Shown in pieces: positions 23,549 through 35,065 of a DNA stretch of 64,000 bases (the stretch's first letter is position 1; each line of letters opens with the position of its first letter). The notes under the pieces are model-generated. The model saw only the letters and a program-made list of their open reading frames with translations, did not search any database and was not told the DNA's origin. Source of the DNA: Lineus longissimus (taxonomy: Eukaryota; Nemertea; Pilidiophora; Heteronemertea; Lineidae); the NCBI RefSeq assembly GCF_910592395.1, contig NC_088308.1, forward strand, positions 21,901,501-21,965,500. Reading direction: 5' to 3'. Position numbers and translations under genes: made by a program.

Positions 23549-26500
23549 TTAAGGTTCGGTCTCTGCCAGTTCATCAAGAAAAATCGGTAGTTCCATAGAC
23601 GACCAATCACCTTCAGTTTCTGCATATTCATCAAGACAACTCGGTAGCTTTGCGGAAGATGGCTCACCACTTGGATGTTGGGAAGGTTCGGTCTCTGCCA
23701 GTTCATCAAGAAAAATCGGTAGTTCCATAGACGACCAATCACCTTCAGTTTCTGCATATTCATCAAGACAACTCGGTAGCTTTGCGGAAGATGGCTCACC
23801 ACTTGGTTGTTGGGAAGGTTCGGTCTCTGCCAGTTCATCAAGAAATATCGGTAGTTCCATAGACGACCAATCACCTTCAGTTTCTGCATATTCATCAAGA
23901 CAACTCGGTAGCTTTGCGGAAGATGGCTCACCACTTGGTTGTTGGGAAGGTTCGGTCTCTGCCAGTTCATCAAGAAATATCGGTAGTTCCATAGACGACG
24001 AATAACCTTCAGACTGATGGGTTGAATAGGCAGGTGCCTGCCCAAAATTACTGGTCTGTAGTTTCATAGACGACGAATCACCACCAGTAGGTTGGGCAGG
24101 ACTGGTCTGTACATGTTCAAAATTACCGGTCTGTAGTTTCATAGACGACGAATCGCCACCAGCAGGCTGTGCGGGACTGGCCTGTGCCTGTTCAAAATTA
24201 CCAGTCTGTAGTTTCATAGACGACGAATCGCCACCAGTAGGTTGGACAGGACTGGCCTGTGCCTGTTCAAAGTTACTGCTCTGTAGTTTCATAGACGACG
24301 AATCGCCACCAGCAGGTTTGGCATGACTGGTCTGTGCCTGTTCAAAATGACTGCAATATAGTTTCATAGACGACGAATCGCCACCAGTAGGTTGGGTATG
24401 ACTGGCCTGTGCCTGTTCAAAATGCATGTTCCGTGGTTTTGTAAACATTGAATTACCACCGGTAGGCTGGTTCGAGCTCATCTGTGCCTCTTCAAATTGA
24501 CTGCTCTGTAGTTTCATCGACATTGAATCACCACCAGCAGGTTTGGCATGACTGACCTGTGCCTGTTTAAAATGACTGCTATGTAGTTTCATAGACGACG
24601 AATCGCCACCAGCAGGCTGGGTATGACTGGCCTGTGCCTGTTCAAAATTACCAGTCTGTAGTATCATCGACCACGAATCACCACCAGTAGGTTTTGCATG
24701 ACTGGTCTGTGCCTGTTCAAAATTACCAGTCTGTAGTTTCATAGACGACGAATCACCACCAGCAGGTTTGGCATGACTGGCCTGTGCCTGTTCAAAATGA
24801 CTGCTATGTAGTTTCATAGACGACGAATTGCCACCAGCAGGTTTTGCATGACTGGCCTGTGCGTGTTCAAAATTACCAGTCTGTAGTTTCATCAACGACG
24901 AATCACCACCAGTAGGTTGGGCATGACTGCCGTGTGCCTGTTCAAAATGACTGCTCTGTAGTTTCATAGACGACGAATTGCCATCAGCAGGTTTGGCATG
25001 ACTGGCCTGTGCCTGTTCAAAATTACCGGTCTGTAGTTTCATAGACGACGAATCGCCACCAGCAGGCTGGGTATGACTGGCCTGTGCCTGTTCAAAATAA
25101 CCAGTCTGTAGTTTCATCGACCACGAATCACCACCAGTGGCAGTAGGTTGGGCATGACTGGCCTGTGCCTGTTCAAAATGCATCTTCCGTAGTTTTGCAA
25201 ACATTGAATTACCACCGGTAGGCTGGTTCGGGCTCATCTGTGCCTCTCCAAATTGACTGCTCTGTAGTTTCATCGACATTGAATCGCCACCAGTAGGTTT
25301 GGCATGACTGGCCTGTGCTTGTTCAAAATTACCAGTCTGTAGTTTCATAGACGACGAATCACCACCAGTTGCCCGGGCAGGGCTGGTTTGTGCCTGTTTA
25401 AAATTACCGCTCTCTAGTTCCGTAGATGATCGATCACAGTTTCTTTCGGACTGTTCAATATGTCCACTACCAGTAAGTGGAACACGACCTGGCAGCTGGA
25501 ATTGGCTGACCTCATAATCGATCTTTGCACCGACTCGTTTTGATGAATAAGCATCTCGACCTGTTAAATGGAAAGGACTGCCCACTTCTGGAAAAAGGTC
25601 CTCACTCCGTAGTTTTCGGAGAAGACTAGTCACTGGTGGGAATAATGGATTATGCGGCTGTGATTGGTATGTGCTGGTCTCAGCGGCTGGATTTGAATGA
25701 CATCTCATATATGATTCTTGAGAAGGGGGAACCCGTGTCAGTTCAAGACTCCTAGACTGCGTGGACTCGCTCTCGCCCTGTCTTGGATAGCCAATATTCG
25801 GGATCGATGCTTGAGTGCCAAATTTGGGAATGGAATCGTCATCGTCTGGTCGAACAGATTCTCGTAAATATCTCCTTGGTTGCTTGCCTAGAACAAAAAG
25901 AGACATGTCAGATCAATAAAAACGACATTGGCTTATCTGACTTGTTGATGTATGATATATAAGGATATGTGGTACACAATGTAGAAATTTATGTTCATGT
26001 ACGTTCTTGGAGTAGTGTTGTCACTCTGCAGTCAACATCTCTCCCAGATGTTGTCCAGAACTTTGCCCCGAATGTGTTTGCTGTGGCTTATCTTTTATAT
26101 GTGCAAGTGACATTTTAGCAAAAAGCTTGAAATAAGCTAAACCATTGAGTCTATAAAACATCCTACTAACCTAATATTATGTTTATTTTGTCCTCATATA
26201 CTGCAACTGCTTCAATTTGCATTACTTTTCCCATCCTTTGCAGACACTTGATGATAAATTCATAGTCACCAAGTTTAATATGTTGTCTCCTGTAATGCAA
26301 GCACACGGGTGAAAATGATAACAGTATGTCAATGAAAAAACACAAAACATTTTATCTACAGTTACCGCAGTCGTGTTGATATCATGTTATGTCAAACATT
26401 CTGACCTCAACCCTTTGGCCGACACATATTCAAAATTATCATTTTCAAATTCCCATGACTGTCTGGTCTTAAGCCTCTAGTTTTGGGAGGACGTGGTAAG

Positions 26501-26852
26501 GCAAATTGGGGTTAATAAGACAAGAGCCCTTGATTAGTCAACGTCCAAGATTTTCTCTAGAAGCCTAAATATAAAGGCATTCATTAGCCGCAGTGCCAGC
26601 TCTGTTTATTGATACACGCCAATGACAAGTGGAGTAACGAATAGCTTTCTATGAAATCCTTCCATCAACTTACTGTTCGAGCTCTTGCCAAACCTTTTCA
26701 AAGGTCCTGCATTTCTCTAAGTAGTAGGGTTGGATGGCTTTGAAAAATCCAATTTCATCCTTGAAACTCTCGAGTTCCTCCGTTTTAAGTTCACCCTTCA
26801 GGTAGAAAATAAGATCTACCTGCAACTCCAAGCCTGGTGGGATGTCAGACAT
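23549..26852 (-). CDS. DED-repeat protein without protease domain (caspase copy C)
   Basis: Three exons join in phase: 26674-26852, 26171-26289 and 23549-25887. They give an open frame of 878 residues ending at a TAA inside the LINE tail. Residues 1 to about 98 are the same DED as copy A. Exon 3 then carries an N-terminal segment about 66 residues longer than in copy A (around VGSPFHLTGRDAYSS), about 18 of the 25-residue repeats, and four of the 44-residue units. The PRGLCVIINN start of the protease domain, the His and Cys motifs and both downstream exons are absent. No internal stop interrupts more than 2.3 kb of exon 3. The full upstream flank of copy A is present. DED proteins without protease activity (FLIP type) usually modulate caspase-8-like complexes; that role here is inference. 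It may alternatively be a young pseudogene. Confidence 0.75.
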
Positions 26853-29497
26853 TGTTGGTCGGAATCTCTTGAAAATGAAAAAGAAATTGTACCGTTTTTG
26901 CCCCTAACCTCGCAATCAAAAGAATTCAAACCTACATTATACATACACAAAGCCCGCTCGCACGTAGGTCTTTAGAAATTCCAGTTATTTTACTGGCTTT
27001 TCAAAGGTCTTGATGACATCGTCCCCACAAAACATATTTCATGGGGGTCATTAGGCCTAATCCAGCAACGGCAAATACACGTAATGGAAAATATAAGGAA
27101 TAGCATTCCGCGACGTTACTATTTATAGCTCACAAGGTCATTTGAATAAGATATTGATGACGTTTTAGTCACGTGACAGTCGGACATCGACACTTATTTC
27201 TACGCATTTGAGCTTATTTCAAAGTCAATTATCTTTGACCCTGCATTGTTTTTGCATGAATGATACCATAGAGTCAGAGAGAGAAATATTCAGAACAATT
27301 ATGTAGTATTTCCAACACTCGGACATGTGCCAGATTGAATCTAACTGCCCTGGTTAGAAAGCCTGAATCCACTACGAAACCGCATGTTTGTCCGACATTG
27401 CCTGTAATTCAACCATGGGGAAATAGAGGGCAGCAGCTGCAGTGACCTCATTATCGCGGAATGCTATTGGATACAATGAGAAGAACGCCAGAGCTGGCAA
27501 CAAAAAGTGTCAGTGTGGTTAAAATGTATTTCTTCAGCAAACACTGCGAATAGCTGCTGTACAGTTAGTTGTCTAAATCAATAGTTCGAGGTTTTCATCG
27601 ATTTTTTATTGCACGCACACGGTATATAAACTAATCTTCCGGTAACCGTCAATGGCCACAGAGAATCTTTACATGATAAGATGCATGAGAAATTATTCCC
27701 TCCCCTTGAAATACCGATGACCGTCCCATAGTCCGAAGGTGCGTTGGTCCGAAGACCCGCTAGTCCGAAAAGTAGGCCTACACTATAAAATTACTTTAAA
27801 AAAGATCCCGCTAGTCTTATTTTCCGCTTTTCCGGAATCAGGGAAAAGATCTACTAATCTGAAATAAAAAAATTTGACCCGCTCATCCGAAATCAGGGAG
27901 AAAAGCCGCTAATCCGAAAAATACACTGTCATTTGAAAGAAGTACATATTTTTTAATGACTCTGATGATTATTTTATGGTGAGAAAGCTGGCTTAGTGTA
28001 ATATATATTACCGAACTTTCAGGATTGGGCCTACATAAATCATGAGTCGTCCTCAATTCGCATCAAATATATCATAGACGATATGTTCAGGCATACATGA
28101 TATATCCAGATATTTCAACAATGACTGGCATATTAGCTGGAATGGCGGTTTCCCAGAATTAGGACAGTCTTGTAGGCATTATACTAAGTGCCGATAGGCC
28201 TACCTCTCGACCTTGTGTATACAGGAAGAGTGGGAAATACATAGGGTCAGTATTTAACAAATCCTGCATAGAAGAATGCACAGAATTTAGACAGGGTTTC
28301 ACATAGTGCAATCATAATGTCACCCTGTGGGATGATGTCCTGTATACAGAACTACTGTATAGACATACAGAACATCACCCAGGGTGACATTCTGCGTCAC
28401 GGCCAACGATCACCCTTACACTCCGGACGCGGTGGACTGGCTTCGACCCTCACCACATGACAGCATGAACAGGATGACGAAATGGACTGCCCCGGGAGTC
28501 TCATATCACCCAAGCCGGGAGATATTTTGCCTCCCTGCTGCATGGCGTTCAGCAACACCCAAAACGACCCTTATCACTTAATGAAGGCAATAAACGGACG
28601 TAGTGAAAGGAATTACTTACAGCAGCGTTGAGATATTCAATTTTTGGCTTGCTTCGAACCACTTATAGTGTAAAACGATAATATTAACGCGGAAATGCCA
28701 AATGGGAATTCCCCATGACGCATGCGAAGCGTGCGTCATCTACGAACACGACGAGTAACGACCAGACCGATTTGGGAGGGAAAATTGATGATTTGAGTGC
28801 CTGTGCAGCAATATTACATTGTTGATAGGCGAAAAAACGTCGGATAACCATTATATATTTTTCTTTTTTCAAACTCTACATACGATTAGAAATGGATCCA
28901 TGTGATAACCTCATTGCTTTTATTGATCGGCGATAAATATTGAAAACTCGATTTCCAACAGCGGTAAACAATAAAATATCTCTGGCACCATCGGAATCCC
29001 CCCTCCCCCAACATCCCCAAGTTGGCACCCAGCTCTGTTCGTCGGCCGGTCCCTCATAAGAAGTAGTATAAGTACAATGATGAGAATGTTTTGGTCGGGA
29101 ATAAAAAATGAAGGTTGAATAAAAATTGACGTCCCCTTCCTTAAGGAGACATTTGCTGCTAACGCATGCTAACAGTGTACATGAACGTATTTGAATAAGT
29201 GACCGTCGACAAATAAAATCCAGCGCAATGGGGCCCAAGCGACCGGGTCTATTTGTATTTTTTGAAGTTATGTTAACAATATACATACTGGCCAACGATA
29301 AAGAAACTTCCCTTAAGTTAATGTAACGGTTAACCATTTAATGAATAGGGGGACTTCTGGTTTAATTCACTGTCAAACTTGCCACATTGAACCTTCTCTC
29401 ATGTTGATAATCTCCTACCCGAATTTCCCTTCCCGTCGCAACCAAAACGCCGAGGTGTGAAACAGGTCTGAATTTCGTAAACGGAATAGTAGCAACC
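26853..29497. promoter_or_regulatory. Divergent intergenic region between caspase C and Ly6 C
   Basis: Near-identical copy of 10140-12773, with small differences such as an inserted GGCCTA and lost single bases. It keeps the head-to-head arrangement of the DED-repeat gene and the second Ly6 gene. No promoter motif could be fixed. It includes the hairpin at 28316-28391. Confidence 0.55.
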
Positions 29498-31014
29498 ATG
29501 CTGTCACCTTCAGGAAAAACCTTGGTTTGTTTTGCAACTCTGACGAGCCTTTTTGGAGTGGGTGAGTTTTGGACAAAATGAATCAGAATACCAAACATGT
29601 CCAATGAGATCTTGTCTTAGACTAGCTTAGATGGAACTTCTTGGACGGAAAGCTATAGGCAGGGCTCCGACTACCTGAATTAAGCGGTGGGAATTACTCG
29701 GCAGAGAAACGGAGACTAATAGGGAGTTTTCGCAAAGCGCTCGAAAAGTCCACGTGAACGCCCACCTCATTATTGTTCGACTTCATCATCAGGATGTCAA
29801 ACGATGGGATAGGCGTTCACGTTGGCGTTTCGGGTGACTTGCGTTCCTATTGGCTCTCTTCTGTTTCTTTCAGTCTTTTGTTTATCCGATCTACTAATAT
29901 AGATGTTTAAACCAATTACTTCTCTCGCTTCCAGCATTATCTCTCAATTGTTATGTGTGTAGTATCGACAGTGATGCCGGTGACTTTGCGTGCAGGGATT
30001 CCCTCTCCTCTTACAAGACACAAGCTTGCAGTGGTGTAGAGCATTACTGCATAGTCATGAAGACAACCAAAAGTGGTAAGTAAGTGTAACATACATGTAT
30101 ATACCCTAAACCCTTCCCCCAAATGCCGGAGAACCAGAACACTAGTACCGGTACCAGTACTCCGAATTCGCTTCACGAAATTGGCTCTGGATCGAAATGT
30201 ATATAAACACCAAATCAAAATGTCTCCTTCTCATCTTCTTCTACAAAGCTCCTCCACCCACTGGCAATAGTTTTAGTTTCAGCTGAGTGGTGGTGGTATG
30301 GCTTTCGTTCTTTTAGGGCACCCTGTACGGGGAGACAACAAGTTGGTCGGTTCAGACCCCACAACACCCTTAAAAAGAAGGGTTTTATGGCTTTTCAATC
30401 AAAAACCTTTTAGGGTTTTTCAGTCGACACAAATATGCCCCCCCCCCCGAAGTTTTGCAGCCAAATGAAAAATCCTTAAAGATTCTTGAGCTTGTGAATA
30501 ACCTCAAAGGGTTTTTTATGTCCCAGAAAAACCTCTACGGGCTGCATATGTAATTATTTATGTTGGCTGAAAAAACCCTTAAAGGCTTTCTAGGAGCTCA
30601 ACAATCTTTGTTTTTAAGATTGTAATTCATTATTTCGCTCATTACAAGTTAACGATTTGGAGGCAGAAATGGTGGTAGACCGTCAGCTCACGTTTCGTTT
30701 TCATTGGTTGGCACCAGGGGGAGATGGTCAAATCAAGTTTCTTTTTCGGGACGTGGCTCGGTTTGCCTGACTTTTGCTAAAATCTCATTACGTTTTCATT
30801 TATTCCAGATGGTTCCAAGACGTTTATCCGCGACTGCAGCCGTTACGGCCATGGCAATGACTGTTACACGTCAGTTACCGGGGATTACACATGTGCTCAT
30901 ACATGCACGTACGACGGATGCAATCTCGGAAATGCAGGCTCCACAACCATAGCGTCAGTCTTACTCCTGCTTGGAGCCTGTCTAACAGGATGTACTTTGT
31001 CCCTCCTCTGTTAA
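29498..31014 (+). CDS. Ly6/uPAR-type GPI-anchored three-finger protein, copy C
   Basis: Exons 29498-29561, 29935-30075 and 30809-31014 join in the same phases as copy A and give 136 residues. The signal peptide is unchanged. The domain differs by very few residues (for example KTQACSG for KTQTCSG, and SVTGDY for SVAGDY). All cysteines, CTYDGCN and the hydrophobic GPI tail are kept, so both copies look functional. The AATAAA is at 31056-31061. Introns hold the same fold-back element and GGTTTT-rich repeat as copy A. The low divergence points to recent duplication or gene conversion. Confidence 0.9.
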
Positions 31015-31564
31015 ACATGTAAAGACTGACATGAGTCAGATGATGACTGAGAACAAATAAAGTTAGTCATAAAATTTCACAATTTTATTTACTATAATAA
31101 TTCAGAAAATGGCTGCTTGTTGGACATGTTGGAATTATTTGAATTTACAGACTTGACGTCACGCGATCTTTGTTTTGCATTATCCAATATTCTTTCTTTC
31201 TTGCTATTATGCTTGATTGTATATCTTGCGTTTATCTAATGCTAGGTTTAATTCATCAAACGTCTTCCAATCTTTCCAGCTAGGTGATTCATATGTGTTT
31301 TACAAAGCATTTCCATAATGTATAATGTTCAGTATATTCGTGATCAGTTCTCAAACATATCAAAAGTGACCAACCATGTACTTGTACTATGTATATGTAT
31401 GCATGAAAATACAATTCATCCATCCCGGGTGAAGTCTATTACAAAAACGCCCAGTATCTCTGTGATGAAATAAAGTTTCTGAATGAAGTTACTCAATACT
31501 CATCTGATAATTTTAAGCACACTCTGAGCAAATTCAACTACAGGTGAGTATTTTAGAACCTTGA

Positions 31565-33563
31565 TCAGGGATGAATAACACTGAAAGTGTTCTTGACGGG
31601 GGCCATCCCGTGCATTAACTGCGAGTTGAATAAGCGGTAGACTCGGACAATTGTTTCGTGGTATGATGGACACTTGTAGACGACATTCTCCAACGAGGCG
31701 GTGAACAGCGAAATCAGGCAACATCCTAGCCAACAACCACTAAAAAGAAGTGTTGCGTACCAACATGTATCATCATTGTTTTATCTTAGGCCTCTTGAAC
31801 TCTTCACTTAAGACCTAGCTTAGCAAGGGGAGAACCATACGACTGACGCTAGTATGCATTCAAGGAGGCATCTTTCTTATAGGCTGCGTATCTACTTGTA
31901 TTCCATTCCCTTGTGAACATGTGGACTTGCGTGTGGCGTTAACACAAAAACCAACAGCAAAGAAGTGTTACGGAATGTACATGTATTCGTCATCTTGTGT
32001 GCATAGAACACTGTACATGTACACACGCTGTATATTTATCATCTTGAAGTCACTCCTAAGTTTACAAATTTGAACAAAGTGATATCGTCTACCTTTGCAA
32101 TGAAAATATTAACTGCCATGAACTCATCATGTGACAGGATTACGATTGAACATATTACGTGAAGTATTCAAATAGGCCTACTCATGTTTTGATACAGACA
32201 TGACAGATTAACAATCGATAAGTCGGCTCTTCAAGTTCCTAGGCGACATTGGCGGAGGTCCTTCTATGCATTTTTGAGATCAACAAAGTGTACTTTCAAG
32301 TTTGCACTGCCTGTTTGTTCAGTAGCTCCTGCAGGTGGCGGATCACTGTTGCAATCTGGGGTACCCCGTTCCATTGACTAAAATCGTACCTCCATCCTAT
32401 TCTGGATCGCCTATTTGATTCTCCTGTGAATGCCCAGGATATTCCCACACGAGGGGCAGTTGTGAACGACATCCTTGAGTTGTGGGACACACAGAGGGAT
32501 CAGGCAGCAGCCCAGCCACAAACCGCTGAAATGTTTCTGAAGAGATGAGTATTTTGAAATCGGCCCAGTGTATCAGGAATTAAGTTAGTAACCGGTCAGT
32601 AAGAGATGGGTAGAGCGTGTGTGATCAAAAATGGCCTGATGATAAAGACGAGTAATTAAGAGTCGGAACCATTTTCATTGGGTGGGGGGGGGGGGGAGCA
32701 GATCTTCAACGTTGTCTAAAAACGACCAACTGCCCTGGTGCGATGCATGTTATCATCAGCATGATGCCAAAGCACTTTAAAATTGTCAGGTCTACTAAAC
32801 ATTGCCCTCTTGTATTTGCTGGAAGCTTGCCATAGTGACAGCGCAAGGCGGGATTACAAGAAATATTACGAAATGTCGGCTTTCTTTCTGCGAAAGGAAA
32901 CAAAAGAAGAGAATACGAAACTAACACCAAGCAGAGTCCGCCGACTGAGATCCAAGTGATGAGTCCATTCGTGTAGGTGAGCTCACTGGTGACGAACTGC
33001 TGGCACTGCGGACAGGTGCAGTTCACTGGGAACTCGGACAGATCGGGCCTGACCATTGGGAGGGGCACGACACTAGGCACTGGCTGTGGGATTCCTTGAG
33101 CCTGGTAGGCTGGAGGTGGACCATCGTACGACGGTGCTGTTGGTTGGGCGCTCAAAGGTTCTGCATTAATACAATTTCTGAATGTTAAAGGGGGACTATA
33201 GGCAGGACCTAGGAGGTAAAATTGGTCATTTCCAGGTGACGTATATTCACAGTTAGTGGAATGGGACAGTTCAGCATTGATTATATTCCTCGGAGAAGCG
33301 TGAATAGTTTCGATGTAGGCCTACTGTGAGATAGTAGAGACTGTTTGACATAATCTGACATCCCTGGCTGCTGCATATAGCCTCCCTTTAAAGATTAACT
33401 TTAAAGACAAAACGACAGTTCAGAACTTTTGTCCCGGATATGACGATGGAACGGTTTGTGTATAACAGACCACGCAAAACCGTACCGTCGACATACCCGG
33501 GACAAGGTTCTGAAGTGTCCTATGGCGTTACTCACGTTTTTCCGCAGGGCCAACTTTGCTCAT
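31565..33563 (-). CDS. LITAF-domain protein
   Basis: Exons 33536-33563, 32926-33160 and 31565-31739 join in phase and give 145 residues, typical for the family. The N-terminus is Pro-rich with a PPPAY motif (about 24-28), which in LITAF binds WW-domain ubiquitin ligases. The LITAF domain starts with CTCPQC (about 57-62), has a hydrophobic membrane-inserting stretch across the exon 2/3 boundary (GGLCLVGCWLGCCLISLF), and ends with YKCPSYHETIVRVYR. Family members sit on the cytosolic face of endosome and lysosome membranes using one zinc site. Here the last zinc ligand of the second CPxC is Tyr (CPSY), which is unusual. The protein also has about 20 extra residues after the domain. The first coding exon is short and is the least certain part. 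Confidence 0.85.
32246..32700. other. LITAF intron 2 content, no supported exon
   Basis: This lies inside LITAF intron 2. A plus-strand open stretch (about 32370-32547) reads LFDSPVNAQDIPTRGAVV and ends in TGA, but it has no start, no splice signals and no recognised family. It may be a fragment of a transposon. A poly-G run is at 32683-32696. Confidence 0.3.
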
Positions 33564-34435
33564 GGTGTCCTATCGTTCAATTCCAAAGTCTGCAAAGGAA
33601 ACGGGAACTAGAAAACATACGAACGGACTCCGAAAACGAACGTGGTTTGTCCAAATTACTATCTTTATGGTCGTGTAGAATAATGAAAATTTGATACAAA
33701 CTTTGACCCAGACAAAACGAAGATCATGCCGATCCATCGTCGTTGTGCGTATATACCCTTCCTTCAAAATAGGAGACTTTAGGACTGATGTTCACCGCCG
33801 ATAAGTCGGCATGCACGAACATCAATTTGTGGAAAGGTGTAAAGGCATAAAAAATCTCAAACATGTTGCGCAGAAATATTCGTGGGCACACAACGTCATG
33901 TACATGGGAAAAGAAAAGGCGTTGTTCGATGTGAATAACAGAAATCATGCTTTATATATGATAGTACATCATGTGATTCAGGGTTCTTTCACTCCTACCT
34001 CATACACAAAAGTTTTAGTCGGTTTAAGCTTAGTGTAACCACTCCAAGGTTTGAGACATCAAGAGTGTATTGAAAACCACTGGTTATATATATGAAGATG
34101 GACAATGATATTGCCGGACAACGCTCGGAGATCACGCGAAGTCCCGAAAGGACAGTTAGATTTAGACTTATATATTTGGAGAAATGTGGCATTATACGTA
34201 CCGGGAGTGCAGGTAGGCCTATATTGAATAGTCAACTTGGCCGAAATGGTTGAGAGAGAACTCTTGTCGTCGGTAACTAGGCTATCACCAGATTATCACA
34301 TGACCTATACTGATTTTTTGCGGCCAAGCAAATATAATCGATAACAAATAATGACAAAACAAACTTCTTGCAAGGTCAAGGTTCAGATCGACCAATGGGT
34401 CTCTTTAATTTGTGTTAATTTTCTAGAACACCTTC

Positions 34436-35065
34436 CACCTCGTTTGCTGATTGAATATGTAAAGATTGCAAGCAACTCGTTAACTGACAGAACCCCTTCC
34501 ACCTCGTTTGCTGATTGAATATGTAACGATTGCCAGCAAATCGTTAACTGACAAAACCCCTTTCACCTCGTTTGCTGATTGAATATGTTACGATTGCTAG
34601 CAACTCGTTAACTGACAGAACCCCTTCCACCTCGTTTGCTGAATGAATATGTAACGATTGCCAGCAACTCGTTAACTGACAAAACCCCTTTCACCTCGTT
34701 TGCTGATTGAATATGTTACGCTTGCTAGCAACTCGTTAACTGACAGAACCCCTTCCACCTCGTTTGCTGATTGAATATGTTACGATTGCTAGCAACTCGT
34801 TAACTGACAGAACCCCTTCCACCTCGTTTGCTGATTGAATATGTTACGATTGCTAGCAACTCGTTCACTTACAGAACCCCTTTCACCTCGTTTGCTGATT
34901 GAACATGTTACGATTTCTAGCAACTCGTTAACTGACAAAAACCCTTTCACCTCGACTGTTGATTGCATATTATGCTAACTGAACATATTACGATTTCTAG
35001 GAACTCGTTAACTAACACAACCCTTTCCGCCTCGATTGCTGACTGAACATGTTACGATTTCGAGC
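34436..35065. repeat. 64-bp minisatellite, about nine to ten units
   Basis: The unit begins CGTTTGCTGATTGAATATG and ends AACTGACAGAACCCC, spaced 64 bp at 34441, 34505, 34569, 34633 and on. Units to the left are nearly identical. From about 34950 to 35065 they become degenerate, and they merge into the coding end of the GPCR gene at 35008-35060. The array therefore seems to have grown out of, or into, the C-terminal coding sequence of that gene. Confidence 0.88.

Noticed and set aside
32706-32925. Continuation of LITAF exon 2 as an unspliced C-terminus (LVSYSLLLFPF...)
   Set aside because: A GTTAGT donor at 32925 joins in phase to an exon at 31739 that encodes the real second half of the LITAF domain.
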